From contig JAFVFY010000096.1 of the NCBI GenBank assembly GCA_017475265.1, forward strand, positions 1-62,840: a stretch of 62,840 bases of DNA. Reading direction: 5' to 3'. The position numbers and the translations under genes are program-made. The notes under the pieces were generated by a model. That model was not told the origin of the DNA, did no database searches, and was given only the letters and a program-made list of their open reading frames with translations. Below are positions 50,201-56,634 of the stretch, piece by piece. The first letter of the stretch is position 1. Every line of letters begins with the position of its first letter. Source of the stretch: Prevotella sp. GTDB lineage: Bacteria; Bacteroidota; Bacteroidia; Bacteroidales; Bacteroidaceae.

Positions 50201-52855
50201 ACACCCACCACTCATTGGGACTACGGCTCATGGGGAAGCCTGAAATGGAGCGGCTATCTGTATGGTGACAGGTCTTATGTCTCGTCGTTGGACTTCAGCA
50301 AGTTCGACCATGATTTATATCCCGCACGATGGCTGCCAAGACGCTTCAATAGAAGAGCGAGATTACGTGGTCTAGCCGCTGGTGCCGTGATGGTGGAGGA
50401 AGAACCGATGATGCTGGCCAAGTCTGTCGAATATGAAGAGTCTGCTAGCCTACAGGAGGTGGCTGTGAAAGGCAATACGGCTGACATGGCGGCTGTGGAA
50501 GAGGAAGCTGATAGCGAGGAGAAGGTTGAGGTGCGTGAGAATCTGGACGAGACGGCGTTCTTCATGCCCCAGCTTACTACCGATGCAAGCGGCCATGTGG
50601 CCCTGCGCTTCACCTTGCCCGAATGTCTCACCACATGGCGCTTTATGGGTGCCGCCCATACGAAGAACATGTTCTGTGGCATGATTGACGGCGAGGCCGT
50701 GGCTCGTAAGGAAGTCATGGTGCAACCTAACATGCCGCGCTTCCTGCGTCATGGCGACCAGGCAGTCATCACTACCCGCATCTTCAACACCACCGATAAA
50801 GAAATCAATGGAACGGCTTGTCTACAACTCCTCGACCCGGAGAGCGAGAGTGTGGTCTACGAGAAGAAGTTGGAGGTCAGTGTGAAGGCCGACAACACAT
50901 CTTCGGCATCGTTCGACATCGACTGCAAACAACTGCCCAGCAGTCTCTCCTTGCTCATCGCCCGTGTAAGCTTCAAAGCCGAGGGATTCAGCGACGGTGA
51001 GCAGCATTACCTCCCGTTGCTGCCTGATATGGAGCACGTCATCCGCACGCTCCCCATCACACAGCATCAGCCGGGAACGTTGAACATCGACCTCAAGAGC
51101 CTCGTGCCCGATGGCGTTACCGACCCGAAGCTTACCTTAGAATACACCAACAACCCTGCTTGGTTGATGATTCAGGCGCTACCCGCTATTGGTCATCCCC
51201 ATGATGACTGCGCTATCTGTCAGGCTGCGTCGCTCTATGCCAACAGCATCGGTATGAGCATCATCGCCCAGAACCCCCATGCCAAGGAAATTTTTGAGCA
51301 ATGGGAACAGGAAGACGGTACGGAGAAGTCGCTCATGAGCAACCTTGCCAAGAATCAGGAACTGAAGGACCTTGTGCTCGAGGAGACACCTTGGGTGGCC
51401 GATGCCGACCGTGAGCAGGAGCAGAAGGAACGGCTGGCCGACTTCTTCGACTCCGGCATGATGAACCAACGTATCGACCAGGCTCTGGAGAAGATAAAGA
51501 AGCTGCAGAACCGCGACGGCTCATGGAGCTGGTGGCCCGACATGCGTGGCTCGTGGTACATGACCGTAAGCATCAGCCAGATGCTTACGAGGCTTCAAGT
51601 CCTGGGGGCTGTACAATCCTCAGATCTCAATTCTCAAATCTCAAATCTCCAAACAAAGGCCTTCAAGTTCATGGGCAACGAGATTATCGACATCGTAAAG
51701 GAGATGAAGAGGATGGAGAAAGAAGGCTTCGAGATGTCGTTCCCCAATCAGACGGCACTCGACTGGCTCTACATCTGCGCCGTCGACGGTCGTGAGCTGC
51801 CCCGCAAGGTACAGGATGCCAACGACTACCTCCTTGCCTTGCTGAAGAAGGAAATCAAGAACCAGAGCATCTATGGAAAGGCGATGACTGCCGTCGTGTT
51901 CTCCGTCAAGGAGCCTAAGCTGGCGAAGAAGTACGTGAAGAGCCTGACGGAGTACACCGTATATCGCGAGGACGTGGGTCGTTACTACGACACCCCGCGT
52001 GCCCTCTATAGCTGGCGTGACTACCGCATACCTACTCAGGTAGCCGCTATCGAGGCCCTGCAGCGTCTCACTCCCGAAGACACGCAGACCATCGACGAGA
52101 TGCTTCGCTGGCTCCTTCAGGAGAAGCGTACACAGGCTTGGGACACGCCGCTCTCTACTATTGATGCCATCTATGCCTTCCTCAACGGACGTCCACAGGT
52201 GCTGCAGCCACAGACTGAGTCCACCTTCGCCCTCGACGGTAAGTCCTTCGAGACTCCGAAGGCCACGGCAGGACTGGGTTACATCAAGACTGAACTAGAT
52301 ATATCCTCTCACTCCTCACCTCTCACCACCCATCCCTCGCTGGAAATCGCCAAGACCAGTCAAGGAACTTCCTGGGGTGCTGTCTATGCTCAGTTCATGC
52401 AAACCACCACAGAGATTGAGAGCCAGGCCAGTGGTATATCCGTTACGCGTGAAGTAATGAAGAAGGTTGATGATCAAATCTCAAATCTCAAATCTCAACC
52501 CTCAAATCTCAAGGTGGGTGACCGTGTTACCGTCCGAATCACCATCGTTGCCGACCGTGACTATGACTTTGTTCAGGTCATCGACAAGCGTGCTGCCTGT
52601 CTGGAGCCTGTAAACCAGAAGAGCGGCTACCATTGGGGACGTGGCAGCTATTACGAGGGTTACTACTGCACACCTCGCGATTGCACCACGAACTTCTACT
52701 ACGACCGTCTGGCGAAGGGCAAACATGTGATTGAGACCGAGTACTATGTAGACCGTCCCGGACGCTACGACACCGGCTCCTGCAACGTCAGCTGCGCCTA
52801 CTCCCCAGAGTTCCGTGGCTCGGCTGCGGCCACTACCATCAACGTTGCGAAGTGA
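47234..52855 (+). CDS. very large secreted alpha-2-macroglobulin-family protein, thioester motif absent
   Basis: 1873 residues with a signal peptide (1-20) and no lipobox. The N-terminal ~280 residues are helical. MG domains follow (SVYTDRQMYRPGQTVHAAAI is the MG2 landmark), then KYTVKARCKHA and PGQQEEWTLRIVNPDG. The A2M core is ETAFFMPQLTTDASGHVALR. In the thiol-ester domain the expected CxEQ is replaced by DDCAICQAASLYANSIG, so no thioester can form. Bacterial relatives are thought to trap foreign proteases; without thioester the trap would act non-covalently. Three short repeats (51618-51650, 52303-52332, 52474-52512) are translated within the C-terminal third. Confidence 0.9.
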   Translation: MKKTLLTFTLLLLIPMFTFGQNTIDELWKKVAEAVDDDLPQTEQKLLREIAELAERDGDYATLLKAELQEARSLCSVSPDSLEPAVERLKVREQEAKDSVLRAVYCTVLGYVYKTNSMLDEDRYEQIAEEYYTRALHHPDLLAATKTKKYSTIINMGGDSSFFDDDLLSVIGYEARRFDVLRDYYASSGNRTAELLSTLQLFKQQRTNEMESLDSSPYLQRLDSLIERFADLDVCGEAAIERFSFMERQTRATAEQKMAYLDKAISRWGNWKRIDELRNKQKELTALQFHANMERKVITTGQWNDVNLTDMRGITAMTMRVYSVKCDGNFPYNPDNKYDYDDHFVKILTPQPELTQTLELGVHKDYELFDSLLRLAPLPVGAYMIELESTPGTRISRQLLFVSNVRVIVQPMPDRKIRMVAVDAITGQPLKGAHLEVTSNTGYYKDSKTYNLTTDEQGECVYSRTEKERDCSIFATYGDDKYCPRFSEDSNFSYYAGSSDGHSGSVYTDRQMYRPGQTVHAAAILYRRYETINHAVDAGVKVTMELYDANNKVVASKEVVTDDYGTCAADFKLPTSGLAGKYTVKARCKHADSKYESTYYESFRVEEYKRPTFEVEIPRVETAYADGDTVDVVGTARTYSGVKVQGAKVKYKVMRRRAFWWFSYYSYWNQMVIGRDSDDKVLAEGETVTGDDGTFTVGVPIEVPKTRYPMFYNFVVTADVTDQAGETHAGSVSLPMGNKPLAFSADLPDKMLREEGGSVIFTLRNASGNELTEQVKYRFDGGNWLTTSTNEEVDIPELKSGRHTLDAVCRGETIQQKFTVFSLDDTTPAEETDDWFYLSNSQFPRDGKPVTFQLGASDPDLHIVYAIYAGNKVIDSGYKDMSNALINLKLTYEEEYGNGLLLSYGWVKNGKVHSHQASISRPLPDTRLKLEWETFRDRLTPGQQEEWTLRIVNPDGTPADAQLMATLYDKSLDQLEAHKWSIGASLWLPTPTTHWDYGSWGSLKWSGYLYGDRSYVSSLDFSKFDHDLYPARWLPRRFNRRARLRGLAAGAVMVEEEPMMLAKSVEYEESASLQEVAVKGNTADMAAVEEEADSEEKVEVRENLDETAFFMPQLTTDASGHVALRFTLPECLTTWRFMGAAHTKNMFCGMIDGEAVARKEVMVQPNMPRFLRHGDQAVITTRIFNTTDKEINGTACLQLLDPESESVVYEKKLEVSVKADNTSSASFDIDCKQLPSSLSLLIARVSFKAEGFSDGEQHYLPLLPDMEHVIRTLPITQHQPGTLNIDLKSLVPDGVTDPKLTLEYTNNPAWLMIQALPAIGHPHDDCAICQAASLYANSIGMSIIAQNPHAKEIFEQWEQEDGTEKSLMSNLAKNQELKDLVLEETPWVADADREQEQKERLADFFDSGMMNQRIDQALEKIKKLQNRDGSWSWWPDMRGSWYMTVSISQMLTRLQVLGAVQSSDLNSQISNLQTKAFKFMGNEIIDIVKEMKRMEKEGFEMSFPNQTALDWLYICAVDGRELPRKVQDANDYLLALLKKEIKNQSIYGKAMTAVVFSVKEPKLAKKYVKSLTEYTVYREDVGRYYDTPRALYSWRDYRIPTQVAAIEALQRLTPEDTQTIDEMLRWLLQEKRTQAWDTPLSTIDAIYAFLNGRPQVLQPQTESTFALDGKSFETPKATAGLGYIKTELDISSHSSPLTTHPSLEIAKTSQGTSWGAVYAQFMQTTTEIESQASGISVTREVMKKVDDQISNLKSQPSNLKVGDRVTVRITIVADRDYDFVQVIDKRAACLEPVNQKSGYHWGRGSYYEGYYCTPRDCTTNFYYDRLAKGKHVIETEYYVDRPGRYDTGSCNVSCAYSPEFRGSAAATTINVAK
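51618..51650. repeat. in-frame 7-bp tandem repeat in the A2M gene, first
   Basis: Units CTCAAAT / CTCAATT; encodes SDLNSQISNLQ. Confidence 0.8.
52303..52332. repeat. in-frame short repeat in the A2M gene, second
   Basis: Units CTCACTC / CTCACCT / CTCACCA; encodes SSHSSPLTTH. Confidence 0.65.
52474..52512. repeat. in-frame 7-bp tandem repeat in the A2M gene, third
   Basis: Units TCAAATC, five to six copies; encodes QISNLKSQPSNLK. Confidence 0.85.
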
Positions 52856-52949
52856 CCGTTTCATCCATTGCCTTTTGATATTGGTCAAGAATAGTGGTTG
52901 AAAAGAAAGAAAGTGCTAAAATACAGATACTTGAAAAGGGGAAAAGGCG

Positions 52950-52957
52950 TACCTTTG
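52950..52957 (+). promoter_or_regulatory. -7 box for the winged-helix gene
   Basis: TACCTTTG, ~50 bp upstream of the ATG at 53007, with TTGAAA at 52931-52936 as a possible -33 element. Confidence 0.65.
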
Positions 52958-53006
52958 CACGCGAATTAGAAATTCTAACTTCAATAGTAAAATTTTTTTA
53001 AGTATC

Positions 53007-53309
53007 ATGGCAAAGAAAGAAGCTACAACGAAGGCTGCTGAGGTAAAAGAGACCGCAGCCAAGAAGTCAACCACAACTAAGAAGGCCGCTGCCCCCAAGG
53101 CTGCTGCTCTGATCATCAATGCTGAGAACATCGGTTTCAAGGCCGGTGATGTCTACCAGACTCTCGCAGCTGCCGAGAAGGCTCTCTCTGTGAAGGAGAT
53201 TGCCAAGAAGGCTAAGATTTCAGAAGAAGAGACTCTCATGGGTCTGGGTTGGCTCTTCAAGGAGGGCAAGCTCAGCGGAACTGAGGACAACAAGGTCGTT
53301 CTGGCATAA
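53007..53309 (+). CDS. DUF2582 winged-helix protein with histone-H1-like Lys/Ala N-terminus
   Basis: 100 residues. The first ~35 are almost only Lys, Ala, Thr and Glu (AAKKSTTTKKAAAPKAAA). The rest is a small winged-helix domain (IGFKAGDVYQTLAAAEKALS, VKEIAKKAKISEEETLMGLG, WLFKEGKLSG), as in DUF2582 proteins. The combination suggests a nucleoid-associated DNA-binding protein; this is inference. Own promoter upstream and a strong terminator at 53333-53369 show it is transcribed alone, probably at high level. Confidence 0.85.
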   Translation: MAKKEATTKAAEVKETAAKKSTTTKKAAAPKAAALIINAENIGFKAGDVYQTLAAAEKALSVKEIAKKAKISEEETLMGLGWLFKEGKLSGTEDNKVVLA

Positions 53310-53332
53310 GACGAACACCAGTTCGCAGAACG

Positions 53333-53369
53333 AAAAAAGGTCGGTACTAATTTGATACCGACCTTTTTT
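53333..53369. terminator. bidirectional intrinsic terminator
   Basis: A stem of A6-GGTCGGTA / TACCGACC-T6 with a short loop. It should end the DUF2582 transcript and is symmetric enough to work on both strands. Confidence 0.88.
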
Positions 53370-53416
53370 CGCAATTAAGAATATAGATCGTCTCGCAGGA
53401 AGTTCCTATATGAACT

Positions 53417-53761
53417 ATGTACAAGCAGCAGGTTCTGAAAATATTGTTTGACGTTGGAGAGCGCGGCATGAGTGCTGCCTTGCTTTCCAAACATGTCTAT
53501 AACCTGAACTGTACTTTTTTCTTTCAGCCTGATGTCGATGAGATTCGCCGTTGGGTGTGGTCGTATCTTCAGCGTAATGCCCGCTCGCGTCGACCCCTTA
53601 TAGAGCGTACGGGCCGACATGGGTATTACCGGCTTAGCAAGCGGGGTGTTACCTTTGTGCGTCAACAGCAAATGTCTTTGTATGATGCTAGCCCTGAAGA
53701 CGAGAACGCTGGCGAGGCACCGAAGCAGGAGGTCGATACATCGCCGGGGTTGTTTGATTGA
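53417..53761 (+). CDS. small hypothetical protein, possibly winged-helix
   Basis: 114 residues. The N-terminal part (MYKQQVLKILFDVGERGMSA, ALLSKHVYN) and the basic middle (WSYLQRNARSRRPLIERTGR, HGYYRLS) have the spacing of a winged-helix DNA-binding domain with a final beta-wing. The acidic tail (DASPEDENAGEAPKQ) is low complexity. I do not recognise the family. It lies after a strong terminator and converges with the TlpA-like gene, 8 bp between stops. An overlapping long antisense frame exists but lacks family features. Confidence 0.65.
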   Translation: MYKQQVLKILFDVGERGMSAALLSKHVYNLNCTFFFQPDVDEIRRWVWSYLQRNARSRRPLIERTGRHGYYRLSKRGVTFVRQQQMSLYDASPEDENAGEAPKQEVDTSPGLFD

Positions 53762-53769
53762 TTTTGTTC

Positions 53770-54819
53770 CTACGAGTCCAGGAGTTCTCGGGTTTTTGTC
53801 CTCAGTTCTGAGGTCTTCAGGCTTCGGGCAATGATGTTGCCCTGCTCGTCGATGATGATATTGTCGGGAATGAAAGTGATTCCCAGTTTTGTGACAAGTG
53901 GTGAGTCCCACATCTGACCGTCGCAGATGTTTGACCATCGCAGGCTGTCGCGTGCGAAGATGTTGCGCCCCTCGCTGGGTGAAGCATCGAGACAGATGGT
54001 GATGATGTTGAGGTCGCGTGGGTGGTCTTCCCATACCATCTTTATCTGTCGGATGGCGTTCTGCGACTCAAAGTTCCAGGTTGCCCAGGCCATGATAACG
54101 TTTACCTTGTTGCGCAGCAGACTGTCGCCTACGGTCTTTCCGTTGGTGTCTTTGGCGGTAAAGTGGGGTAGGGGAGTGCCGGTGGTCATATTGGTCAGTC
54201 GGCCCAGCTGCTTTTGAAGTTGCACCAGCTCTACACTTGTGGGCTGTGCTTCAAGCAATAGCGAACAGAGTTCCAGAGCGTGAGGATAGTCGGCAGTCAC
54301 GTTCTGTATGAAAAACCGGCGCAACAGGTAGACGCTCGAGACGGATGAAGGGTTCTCGCGGATGTATTCCTCGGCTTTCTTCATCAGCTCAGGAGGCGTC
54401 AGCTCGTTGGTGGCAAGACGGAAGGCAGTCATCTGTTCGTTCTCTGCCGTACCTGTGACCTCCGTCTCCTTCAGGTGCGACACATCGCCCACCATCTTCA
54501 CCAGACTGCCAGGTTGTGCAAAGATGGGCAGCTCTGAGAAATTGGGGAACATGAGCACATACGTTGTGGTGTCGTGCATCTCCACGTCGTAGGTGCAACG
54601 TCCGTCGTTGATGTGCAACGTGTCCTTTGTGCCGTTACGGTAGTTATAGAGGAAAAACTCTCCTTGGTTCAGGTTCTTGAACTGTACTTCAAGACGGAAC
54701 TGGTCTTCCGGCATGCCACAGGAGAGGACGAAAAACGATACTGAGCACAAAACGACGAAGACACAAAGAACTTCGCACAGAGTGGAAAATCTTTGTGTCT
54801 TCGTGATGACTTGTTCCAT
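53770..54819 (-). CDS. TlpA/DUF4369-like lipoprotein with thioredoxin fold but no CxxC
   Basis: 349 residues from the ATG at 54819. Lipobox VLSC (Cys at ~33) after the signal sequence. Residues ~37-120 resemble DUF4369 (NQGEFFLYNYRNGTKDTLHI). The C-terminal thioredoxin-like domain starts with GTPLPHFTAKDTNGKTVGDS, but the active site reads MAWATWNFESQ where TlpA proteins have WCxxC, so disulfide exchange is unlikely. A 15-bp perfect inverted repeat (54755-54769 and 54790-54804) lies in the DNA coding for the signal peptide. A longer frame to 55209 exists but overlaps the TPR gene. The start lies just after the TPR stop, so the two are co-transcribed. Confidence 0.85.
   Translation of the reverse strand: MEQVITKTQRFSTLCEVLCVFVVLCSVSFFVLSCGMPEDQFRLEVQFKNLNQGEFFLYNYRNGTKDTLHINDGRCTYDVEMHDTTTYVLMFPNFSELPIFAQPGSLVKMVGDVSHLKETEVTGTAENEQMTAFRLATNELTPPELMKKAEEYIRENPSSVSSVYLLRRFFIQNVTADYPHALELCSLLLEAQPTSVELVQLQKQLGRLTNMTTGTPLPHFTAKDTNGKTVGDSLLRNKVNVIMAWATWNFESQNAIRQIKMVWEDHPRDLNIITICLDASPSEGRNIFARDSLRWSNICDGQMWDSPLVTKLGITFIPDNIIIDEQGNIIARSLKTSELRTKTRELLDS
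54755..54804. repeat. 15-bp perfect inverted repeat within the TlpA-like signal peptide
   Basis: ACGAAGACACAAAGA at 54755-54769 and its exact complement at 54790-54804, with a 20-nt loop. Both arms are in the coding region for the first ~22 residues. Confidence 0.85.
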
Positions 54820-54823
54820 AAGT

Positions 54824-56491
54824 TTATTTAAACTCAAGGTCTTTGGCTGCATAGCTTGCCAATGTCGGGTCTTTCTCGATGGCTTTCTGCAAGTAAGTGT
54901 TAGCCTGTGAGCCGTTGTTGATACGCTTGTAGGCAATGGCCATGAGATAGTCTGTGATACCGTCTCCGTTCTTGATGCTGGAGAGGGTGTTGATGGCCTC
55001 CTGATAGTTCTTGTTGAGGATTTGTGCCAGCGCAGCAGAGTTCGAGGCGACGCCGCTGAGGTCCTGAGCGGCCTGGGCATATTTGCCCTGAGCCAGATGC
55101 AGGTTTCCGAGCACCTCGTTATATCCGTTGGCTCCTGTGGCCTTGGCGATGAGCGACTCAGCGGTGGAGAGGTCGCCATTGATGAGCGCCAGCATACCTT
55201 GGTTGGCATTAGCCTCGGGCTGATTCCTGTCTATGCTGAGAGCCTTCTCAACCATCTGTTTTGCCTCGGCGTAGTTGCCTTTGGCGTAGGCCAGACGTGC
55301 GAGGTTGTTGTAGGCGCGTGCATCGTTGGGGTACACCTGCGTAGCCTTTTGGTAAGCCTCCTTGGCCTTGTCGGCATTGTCAGCATAGAGCTGGCCACCG
55401 GCATAGAGCAACTCCTCGATGGAGAGCTGGCGGGCGTCGCGCTGCAGCTGGTCCTTAATCTGGTCGTCGCTACGGCCGATAACCTCGTAGTTGGCAATCA
55501 AGCGTGAGCGGCGCAGCTGGGGAAGAATTCCGTCGGCGAGTTCGCGGAAGGCCGAAGAGATGTTACGAATCTGAGCTTCGCGCTCCTCTGGGTCTTGATA
55601 CATCGAGAGCACGCGCAGGATGACGTCCTTGTCCTGGATGTTGCTGGCAGAGACGAGCTGCTTGAAGCCATCCCAGTCCTCGGCGGTATACTTCGTGTCT
55701 ATGCTTCCGCTGGCACCAGTATTCTGCATCTGCTGGTCAACGTACTTCTGAGCGACGGCGCGGCGGTTGCTGGCCAGACGGTCGTTGATGTCGAAGCCAC
55801 CATCGGGCGAGGCGAAACCGGTCACCTCCACGTTGTCAAGACGAAGTGTCTCCTGTTTGGCGGCGATGTCTTGCAGCAGGCGCACGAACTCCTGCACGCT
55901 GTTGTTCTGCAATTCGCTCTTGCGCAGGTTAGCCTGGCCGATGAGGAACTTGATGTTGGCCTCCTGTTCCTGCTTCACGATGCGCTGGAAGGCATCGGGC
56001 GAGAGGGCAGCGTTGGCGCTGGTGAGGGTACGCTTGTACAGCTCTGAGGTAGCCAGGACGCCTGTAGCGACCTTTACATCGGGAATCTTCACGGTTTTCT
56101 TTCCCACGCGGGCGTTGAAGGTGAGATAGAGTTCGCTCTCCTGCATCTCAGGCTGGTAGTTGAACGAAGTCTTCATGTCGTAGACTCCACCCATCTTGTA
56201 GTTGATGGTCTGGTCGTTGCCCAGCACGCTCTCGCCCTGGAAGGTGGCTCCCTGTCCGACAGCGCTCTGTCCGTTGAAGCGCAGTTCTGGAATAACCTGC
56301 ACCACGGCCTTCTTCTTCATGTAGTTGGCGGGGAACGAACCAGTGATGGTGGCGGGCACCTTACCAGCTTGGGTCTCCAACGGGTTGGGGGTAACGGTAA
56401 AATTGTCTGACGAGAGAGCGCCGAGCTTTCCCGAACATGATGTCAGCACAACAGCGGCTGACGACAGCAAAAGCAATTGGAATTTCTTCAT
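54824..56491 (-). CDS. TPR-containing outer-membrane lipoprotein
   Basis: 555 residues. Lipobox LTSC at the end of the signal sequence (Cys19). Residues 25-180 form a beta-rich domain (VTPNPLETQAGKVPATITGS). An OmpA-like segment occurs near 225-260 (VEVTGFASPDGGFDINDRLA). From ~345 to the end there are TPR units (PNDARAYNNLARLAYAKGNY, QPEANANQGMLALINGDLST). It is conserved in Bacteroidales, probably acting in outer-membrane organisation or protein assembly, with no proven role known to me. It has its own promoter and is followed 4 bp later by the TlpA-like gene. Confidence 0.85.
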   Translation of the reverse strand: MKKFQLLLLSSAAVVLTSCSGKLGALSSDNFTVTPNPLETQAGKVPATITGSFPANYMKKKAVVQVIPELRFNGQSAVGQGATFQGESVLGNDQTINYKMGGVYDMKTSFNYQPEMQESELYLTFNARVGKKTVKIPDVKVATGVLATSELYKRTLTSANAALSPDAFQRIVKQEQEANIKFLIGQANLRKSELQNNSVQEFVRLLQDIAAKQETLRLDNVEVTGFASPDGGFDINDRLASNRRAVAQKYVDQQMQNTGASGSIDTKYTAEDWDGFKQLVSASNIQDKDVILRVLSMYQDPEEREAQIRNISSAFRELADGILPQLRRSRLIANYEVIGRSDDQIKDQLQRDARQLSIEELLYAGGQLYADNADKAKEAYQKATQVYPNDARAYNNLARLAYAKGNYAEAKQMVEKALSIDRNQPEANANQGMLALINGDLSTAESLIAKATGANGYNEVLGNLHLAQGKYAQAAQDLSGVASNSAALAQILNKNYQEAINTLSSIKNGDGITDYLMAIAYKRINNGSQANTYLQKAIEKDPTLASYAAKDLEFK

Positions 56492-56553
56492 GATTCTAAA
56501 TACAATAATATTATTGATGTGTTCTATATAATAAATGTTCTAATATGTGAGTG

Positions 56554-56561
56554 CAAAGATA
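56554..56561 (-). promoter_or_regulatory. -7 box for the TPR lipoprotein operon
   Basis: TATCTTTG on the minus strand, ~63 nt before the ATG at 56491. Confidence 0.7.
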
Positions 56562-56634
56562 CGGAAAATTCTTTGTACGAAGAGTGTTAAGACATGTTTT
56601 TTTTGTTTTATTAACCGCTGGAGGGTCAATAAGG

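Noticed and set aside
53375-54034. Minus-strand frame of 219 codons opposite the small winged-helix-like gene
   Set aside because: Composition is unlike a real protein and it spans the terminator and two gene ends.
54820-55209. N-terminal extension of the TlpA-like frame
   Set aside because: It runs opposite in frame to the TPR gene and is Ser/Arg/Thr-rich; the ATG at 54819 gives a signal peptide with lipobox.
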